Assembly (NCBI RefSeq): GCF_019613955.1
Contig: NZ_CP080443.1
Span: 1,302,001 to 1,366,000, forward strand
Length of the DNA: 64,000 bases
From: Chryseobacterium sp. LJ668
GTDB taxonomy: Bacteria > Bacteroidota > Bacteroidia > Flavobacteriales > Weeksellaceae
Reading direction: 5' to 3'
Below, in pieces: positions 59,325 through 64,000 of this stretch; the stretch's first letter is position 1; every line of letters starts with the position of its first letter. The position numbers and the translations under genes are program-made. Under the pieces are notes generated by a model. It was not told where the DNA came from, did not search any database, and was given only the letters and a program-made list of their open reading frames with translations.

Positions 59325-60032
59325 ATGTAGATATATTATTTATTAATGGTCATATGGAATCGCCTTTTGAATTATATTTAAATTTTAAAACTTATTCGAT
59401 TTCATAATTACCTTTGATTTTTTGTTTCACAAATGTAAGATTTTAAACTTTCGGAAGAGATTCAAAAAGATAAAAGTTTTCAAAAAAATTCCCACAAACT
59501 AATCATTCATTAATCAACATAATTTCTTTATTTATAAAAGAAAGAATGATGGTTGTTGTTGAGTGTTGTGAGTTTCGGGGATAACTTTTTGGTTAAAATT
59601 TCATAACATACAGTTCTAATTCAATTCATATTTCATTAACAGTGTAAAATACTGAAAATCTGAATTATCTGATACTTATTAACAGATATTAATAACTTTG
59701 AAAAATACAAAGTATCAGTTAAACAACTATTGAAAACCTAAAGATTAGTCCTCCGAAAGATCTTGAAAGTTTTCTATTGATTTTTTCAAACTTTAGTTCA
59801 TTAACAAATTTTCGTATTCAAAAATATTTTAGTTCAGAAAAGTTTTCCACAGTTATTCACAGTTCTTTTCACATTTTATAAGCGTGTAAATAACAATTTA
59901 TATTTTAATACTTAAATTTGTAGAATTATGTAAGCAGATGTATTGCAGAACAAAGAACATCAGTATTTTAAATATTAAACATCTGACTATTAAATAATTA
60001 CATATTGTCTTTAGATAAACTTAAATCTATAT
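59325..60032. other. Candidate chromosome origin (oriC-like AT-rich intergenic region)
   Basis: This 708-base gap has no open frame worth calling. It is AT-rich and has a perfect DnaA-box match TTATTCACA (59853-59861) beside TTTTCCACA (59843-59851) and a weaker TTTTCACA (59866-59873) in one phased row, plus near-matches TGTTTCACA (59423-59431) and, on the other strand, the 7-of-9 CGGGGATAA (59576-59584). An AT-rich, repeat-containing stretch (59671-59717) with GATACTT...AAGTATC arms might unwind. The pgk promoter also lies here. The two parS sites 2-5 kb away fit an origin. No replication gene is adjacent, so it is a candidate only. Confidence 0.5.
59430..59437 (-). promoter_or_regulatory. 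-7 element TACATTTG for pgk
   Basis: Minus-strand TACATTTG matches TANNTTTG, 105 bases before the pgk ATG, implying a long leader if it is the true promoter. Confidence 0.4.
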
Positions 60033-60467
60033 ATGAAAAGAAAAATTGCTATTGCCGGAGATCATGCAGGTTTTGAATATAAAGAAATCCTGAAAAAACA
60101 TCTTGAAGAGAACTTTGAAGTACAGGATTTCGGAACTTTTTCTACCGATAGCGTAGATTACCCGGATTTTGTGCATCCTGCAGCAACCTCTGTTGAAAAT
60201 GGAGAGAACGAATTAGGAATTTTAATCTGCGGAAGCGGAAACGGGGTTCAGATTACGGCCAACAAGCACCAGAAAATCCGTTGTGCATTATGTTGGATGC
60301 CGGAAATTGCAGCATTGGCGAGACAGCACAATGATGCAAATATGATTTCGATTCCTGCAAGATTTATTTCTAAAGAAGTTGCGATAGAAATTGCGAACAG
60401 ATTTCTTTCTACCGATTTTGAAGGTGGAAGGCATCAGACAAGAGTTGATAAAATAGCATTCTGCTAA
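60033..60467 (+). CDS. rpiB: Ribose 5-phosphate isomerase B
   Basis: The 144-residue enzyme interconverts ribose 5-phosphate and ribulose 5-phosphate. Motifs are AIAGDHAGFEYKEIL (residues 6-20), VDYPDFVHPAA (about 41-51), ILICGSGNGVQITANKHQKIRCALCW (about 65-90, including the catalytic cysteine) and HNDANMISIPARFI (about 100-113). Length matches RpiB/LacAB. Single gene immediately right of the origin-like region, followed by a terminator. Confidence 0.95.
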   Translation: MKRKIAIAGDHAGFEYKEILKKHLEENFEVQDFGTFSTDSVDYPDFVHPAATSVENGENELGILICGSGNGVQITANKHQKIRCALCWMPEIAALARQHNDANMISIPARFISKEVAIEIANRFLSTDFEGGRHQTRVDKIAFC

Positions 60468-60473
60468 AGTATA

Positions 60474-60515
60474 AAGGCTTGTAATTCAGTTTGCAAGCCT
60501 TATTTATTTTTTATT
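60474..60515 (+). terminator. Terminator after rpiB
   Basis: AAGGCTTG and CAAGCCTT form an 8-bp stem with a 12-base loop, followed by a T-rich tract, seven bases after the rpiB stop. Confidence 0.82.
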
Positions 60516-60518
60516 TCT

Positions 60519-60526
60519 TATATTTG
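60519..60526 (+). promoter_or_regulatory. -7 element TATATTTG
   Basis: TATATTTG matches TANNTTTG and would give a leader of about 165 bases before the gene at 60700. I see no structured riboswitch in this leader. Confidence 0.4.
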
Positions 60527-60699
60527 CATCATCATACAGAAATTACCAATCTGTTTATTCCATCCAAAGCCTGAAAATAATTTAGATATTTATTGAAAGG
60601 TTTTCCTCCCACTTCTCCTTTTTTATATTAAATTTATACGGACTAAAGTCTTAGATAAAAGAAAATTGATCGATTTCAATATTAGTTAAACATTAAAAA

Positions 60700-61671
60700 A
60701 TGAAAAGTAAAGCAGCTTTTATTTTATTATTTACTCTCAGTATTTTCTATGCTCAGGAAATACAAGATAAAAATGCTTTTAAAAAATGTAGAAAGGAATT
60801 CAGTAAGAAGATATGTCTTTCAGATGACGATAAAGACCGCATCTTATTTTATTTAGACAATTGTCCAAAAATTGTAGGAGCAATTGAAAATGATGGCTGT
60901 CCATGGCTGGATATTGATGGAGATGAGATATTTGATAAAGATGACGCGTGCCCAACTGTTGCAGGTCCTCAACAAAATAATGGTTGCCCTTGGCCTGATA
61001 CAGATGAAGATGAAATTTTAGATAAGGATGATGCGTGTCCAACTATTTATGGAATAAAAGAAAGAAATGGATGTCCTGATCCGAGAATAAGGTGTTTAGA
61101 AATTTCTAAAAAAGATAGTATTTCCTATAAAAATTTTAAAATAGAAAATCGGAATTTATCCAAAAATTATGAAAATCTTGGAGATTTAATTGTAAAGAAA
61201 ATTTCCGAACAGAAAGATATTGGTTTAGTTTACATAAAGTTATTTGATATAGGACCTGGATGTTATTATGAGCCTTCAGGAATTAATCCACAGTGCAGTA
61301 GTACGTTAAGATCGGATAAATATAATTTTTTAATAAGTAGGCTATTCTCAAAGTATGTTTTTGAAAATATAAAGAATAAATTAAGTTTATCAATACTAAC
61401 ATCAAATTTTTTTCTAGCAAGTCAACAAGAAATGAATAATTATATCGATATGTCATCTGAACAATATAATTATTTCGCAAAAAATTTCAATAATACTAGA
61501 ATCAAAATAAATGGACCAAAAACCGACATTTCTCCACAACATCTGGAAGTGAATGTTTCTTTTGTGGAAGAAAACCCTTATGATGTCATACTTGATTTGA
61601 ATAACAAAAAATATAATTACCAATTTGTAAATAATCAATGGAAATTGATTGAAACAACAAAGCAAAATTAA
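60700..61671 (+). CDS. Secreted protein with thrombospondin type 3-like calcium repeats
   Basis: The 323-residue protein has a signal peptide (MKSKAAFILLFTLSIFYAQ). Residues about 40-125 hold three TSP3-type units with the pattern DxDxDxxxDxDDxCPxxxG---NGCP, each supplying Asp ligands for calcium and cysteines for disulphides. The C-terminal 200 residues are not the usual OmpA peptidoglycan-binding domain found after such repeats in Bacteroidota, and I do not recognise them. It is close upstream of rnr (4-base gap to the rnr ATG). Function unknown. Confidence 0.8.
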   Translation: MKSKAAFILLFTLSIFYAQEIQDKNAFKKCRKEFSKKICLSDDDKDRILFYLDNCPKIVGAIENDGCPWLDIDGDEIFDKDDACPTVAGPQQNNGCPWPDTDEDEILDKDDACPTIYGIKERNGCPDPRIRCLEISKKDSISYKNFKIENRNLSKNYENLGDLIVKKISEQKDIGLVYIKLFDIGPGCYYEPSGINPQCSSTLRSDKYNFLISRLFSKYVFENIKNKLSLSILTSNFFLASQQEMNNYIDMSSEQYNYFAKNFNNTRIKINGPKTDISPQHLEVNVSFVEENPYDVILDLNNKKYNYQFVNNQWKLIETTKQN

Positions 61672-61675
61672 AAAA

Positions 61676-63826
61676 ATGCCAAAAAAAAATAAATACATAA
61701 GTCAGAAAAATGACTCAAAACTCTTGGAAATCGGAAGGCTGATTCTCCGTTTCATGAATCAGAACCAAACCAAAATATACAATTACAAACAGATTTCAGA
61801 CGGAATTGACTATAAAAATCCGAGACAACGTGAGTTAGTGATTCAATCTTTGCATAAGCTCTTAGCGAATCAAAGAATCAAAGAAACTGAAAAAGGAAAA
61901 TTCAGCATCAATCTAAACATTGAAGGTACTTTAACCGGAATTATAGACTTTAATCAAAGTGGAAATGCTTACGTAACAGTCGAGAATTTAAAAGATGATG
62001 TTTTCGTTCACGCAAAGAATGTAAAAGATGCATTGCAAGGCGATAAAGTTCTTATCGTTACTTACAATTTTAAAGGAAAGAAAATGGAAGGCTCTGTGCT
62101 TGAAGTTTTAGAAAGAAGCCGCACAGAATTTGTAGGAACTTTCCAGCTCGTTCAGCATAAAGAATTCGGGTTTGTCGTTTGCGATAAAAAAACGATTAAC
62201 ACGGATATTTTTATACCAAAAGGTAAAATTAACGGTGCAGAAAACGGCGATAAAGTCGTAGTAAAAATGCTGGAATGGAAACCTGGAGATAAAAATCCTG
62301 ATGGTGAAATTATTAAAGTTCTTGGAGCTCCAGGAGAACACGAAACAGAAATTCACTCTATTTTAGCTGAATACGGTTTGCCGTACAGCTTTCCTGAAGA
62401 AGTAGAGTCGGATGCCGATAAAATTGACAGAAGAGTGACCGATGAAGAGGTTGCGAAGCGTAGAGATATGCGTAAAATCTGTACGTTCACGATTGACCCG
62501 AAAGATGCAAAAGACTTTGATGATGCCTTATCGATCCAAAAATTAGACAATGGAAATTGGGAAATCGGAGTACACATTGCCGACGTTTCTCATTACGTAG
62601 TTCCTGGAACAATGTTGGATGATGAAGCTTATGAAAGAGCAACTTCAGTCTATTTGGTTGACCGAGTTGTACCGATGTTGCCCGAAGTTTTAAGTAATGA
62701 TGTTTGTTCGTTACGTCCGAATGAAGATAAATTTACATTCTCAGCGGTTTTTGAGATGAATGATAAAGCTGAAGTGGTGAAAGAATGGTTCGGAAGAACT
62801 GCTATTCATTCAGACAGAAGATTCACTTATGAAGAAGCTCAGGAAAGAATTGAGACTCAGGAAGGCGATTTAACGGAAGAAATTCTGACGCTCGACAGAC
62901 TCGCAAAAATCATGCGTGATCAGAGAATTAAAAATGGTGCGATTACCTTTGACAGAAGCGAAGTTCGATTTAATTTAAATGAAAAAAGCGAACCGATTGG
63001 AGTTTACTTTAAAGTCAGCAAAGATTCAAACCATTTGATTGAAGAATTCATGCTTTTAGCAAACAGAAAAGTTTCTGAATTTGTTTCACTTAAAAAAGGA
63101 AGACCAAACGGAAATACCTTTATTTACAGAGTTCACGACGATCCTGATCCAGCGAAATTAGAAGCTTTAAGAGATTTCGTTTCGACTTTCGGATATAAAA
63201 TGGATCTGGCAAACACCAAAAAAGTTGCAGAATCTCTGAATAATTTACTTTCTGAAGTAAAAGGGAAAGGCGAAGAAAATATGATCGAAACTCTGGCTAT
63301 GCGAAGCATGAGCAAAGCGGTCTACTCTACCGAACCAATCGGTCATTACGGTCTTGGGTTTGATTATTACTCACACTTCACCTCTCCTATCCGTCGTTAC
63401 CCCGATTTGCTTGCTCATCGTTTGCTTCAGCATTATTTAGATGGCGGAAAATCTCCCGATAAAAATGAACTGGAAGAAAAATCTAAACATTGCAGTGCAA
63501 GAGAACGTTTGGCTGCCGATGCAGAAAGAGATTCCATCAAATTTATGCAGGTTAAATTCATGGAAAAACATTTGGGAGAAACCTTTACCGGAGTGATTTC
63601 TGGAGTGGCTGAATTTGGTTTCTGGGTACAGATTCCTGAAAACGGCGCGGAAGGTTTGATTAAATTACGCGATTTGATGGATGATTCTTACACGTATGAT
63701 AAGTCTACACATGCTGTTTACGGCTCAAGAACAGGTAGAAAGTTTCAGCTGGGCGAAGAAGTTCAGATTAAGGTAGTGAAAGCCAATTTAATTCAGAAAC
63801 AACTGGATTTTAAGATTGTTGACTGA
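61676..63826 (+). CDS. rnr: Ribonuclease R
   Basis: The 716-residue 3'-5' exoribonuclease degrades structured RNA. Domains in order: a helix-turn-helix N-domain (about 20-70), cold-shock OB folds (about 75-230), RNB catalytic core with DPKDAKDFDDALSIQ (about 280-294) that carries the metal-binding Asp residues, and a C-terminal S1 domain (about 635-716). I choose the ATG at 61676; a TTG nine codons upstream overlaps the previous gene. It overlaps the next gene by one base (TGATG). Confidence 0.95.
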   Translation: MPKKNKYISQKNDSKLLEIGRLILRFMNQNQTKIYNYKQISDGIDYKNPRQRELVIQSLHKLLANQRIKETEKGKFSINLNIEGTLTGIIDFNQSGNAYVTVENLKDDVFVHAKNVKDALQGDKVLIVTYNFKGKKMEGSVLEVLERSRTEFVGTFQLVQHKEFGFVVCDKKTINTDIFIPKGKINGAENGDKVVVKMLEWKPGDKNPDGEIIKVLGAPGEHETEIHSILAEYGLPYSFPEEVESDADKIDRRVTDEEVAKRRDMRKICTFTIDPKDAKDFDDALSIQKLDNGNWEIGVHIADVSHYVVPGTMLDDEAYERATSVYLVDRVVPMLPEVLSNDVCSLRPNEDKFTFSAVFEMNDKAEVVKEWFGRTAIHSDRRFTYEEAQERIETQEGDLTEEILTLDRLAKIMRDQRIKNGAITFDRSEVRFNLNEKSEPIGVYFKVSKDSNHLIEEFMLLANRKVSEFVSLKKGRPNGNTFIYRVHDDPDPAKLEALRDFVSTFGYKMDLANTKKVAESLNNLLSEVKGKGEENMIETLAMRSMSKAVYSTEPIGHYGLGFDYYSHFTSPIRRYPDLLAHRLLQHYLDGGKSPDKNELEEKSKHCSARERLAADAERDSIKFMQVKFMEKHLGETFTGVISGVAEFGFWVQIPENGAEGLIKLRDLMDDSYTYDKSTHAVYGSRTGRKFQLGEEVQIKVVKANLIQKQLDFKIVD

Positions 63827-64000
63827 TGACAAAAGTTGATAAATACATTGTTTTTAGTATTTTGAATGTAGTTTTATCAGCAACCATGATGTTTAAAACT
63901 GTCCTTAACTTTTATTTCTTTGTTCTTATTATCAGCATAATTTGCATCATTACAAATAAGTTAATCAATAAAAACATTATTAAGATTAAAGACGGAGATA
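63826..64000 (+). CDS. Hypothetical membrane protein, 3' end outside window
   Basis: An ATG overlapping the rnr stop codon opens a frame that runs to the window end (58 codons). It begins MTKVDKYIVFSILNVVLS and contains two hydrophobic stretches (about residues 8-20 and 26-40). It is probably a small inner-membrane protein. The one-base overlap suggests translational coupling with rnr. No family recognised. Confidence 0.55.
   Translation, partial: MTKVDKYIVFSILNVVLSATMMFKTVLNFYFFVLIISIICIITNKLINKNIIKIKDGD

Noticed and set aside
1-64000. CRISPR, prophage, toxin-antitoxin, transposase
   Set aside because: No regularly spaced repeats, phage genes, paired toxin genes or transposase motifs were seen on either strand.

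Overview
The window looks like a chromosomal segment of a flavobacterium (Bacteroidota), most probably of the Chryseobacterium/Weeksellaceae type. Supporting signs are low GC, Bacteroidota-style -7 promoter elements (TANNTTTG) upstream of many genes, almost no Shine-Dalgarno sequences, a fused MurF-alanine racemase, a class IIA aldolase, LytS/LytTR and 2TM-domain signalling genes, and a TonB-dependent receptor. The genus is inferred from gene content; no ribosomal RNA is present. Nearly all genes are housekeeping. I see no prophage, insertion sequence, CRISPR array or plasmid-type region.

Layout. 1-7.3 kb: a partial hypothetical gene, a cupin/JmjC-like protein, a bestrophin channel, a TrmH-type RNA methyltransferase, CBS protein plus NAD kinase, fructose-bisphosphate aldolase, AccD and a DUF6973-like protein. 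7.4-15 kb: a fused SpmA/SpmB-like transporter, an ExbB-ExbD-TonB-like operon, an acidic protein, a DUF885 peptidase-like lipoprotein, a small lipoprotein and a DinB-like protein. 15-22.2 kb: endonuclease III and Bcp (divergent), a leftward block with TolC-type protein, SprT-like protein, mannose-1-phosphate guanylyltransferase, a secreted protein and a GNAT enzyme, then FolC and two identical tRNA-Val genes. 22.2-26.1 kb: glycosyltransferases and SufE. 26.2-32.8 kb: ClpC, a beta-barrel protein, MnmA, and an HxlR regulator divergent from two short-chain dehydrogenases. 32.9-36 kb: a LytS-like kinase, a LytTR regulator and three stand-alone 2TM proteins. 36.2-41.5 kb: a TPR-like protein, a TonB-dependent receptor and a tail-specific protease. 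41.6-46.2 kb: SurE, an unusual three-gene operon (Lgt paralogue, small membrane protein, tetraether-synthase-like radical SAM enzyme) and GMP reductase. 46.2-55 kb: FabG, RsmI, an acidic repeat protein, Tdk, MurF-Alr, a patatin/BamA-type protein and YbeY. 55-64 kb: MnmG between two perfect parS sites, a methyltransferase, Pgk, a 0.7-kb AT-rich intergenic region with DnaA-box-like sites, RpiB, a calcium-binding-repeat protein, RNase R and a partial membrane protein.

Most noteworthy: (1) the lgt-like / small membrane protein / radical SAM operon, a candidate uncharacterised lipid-modification system; (2) two exact ParB-binding parS sequences flanking mnmG, with a nearby oriC-like intergenic region, suggesting that the window lies close to the chromosome origin; (3) enzymes that have lost normally conserved metal ligands (AccD zinc finger, endonuclease III iron-sulphur cluster, third YbeY zinc ligand); (4) a cluster of 2TM modules, one fused to the kinase; (5) an acidic protein carrying a repeated 13-residue motif; and (6) several hairpin-forming intergenic elements that look like dispersed repeats.
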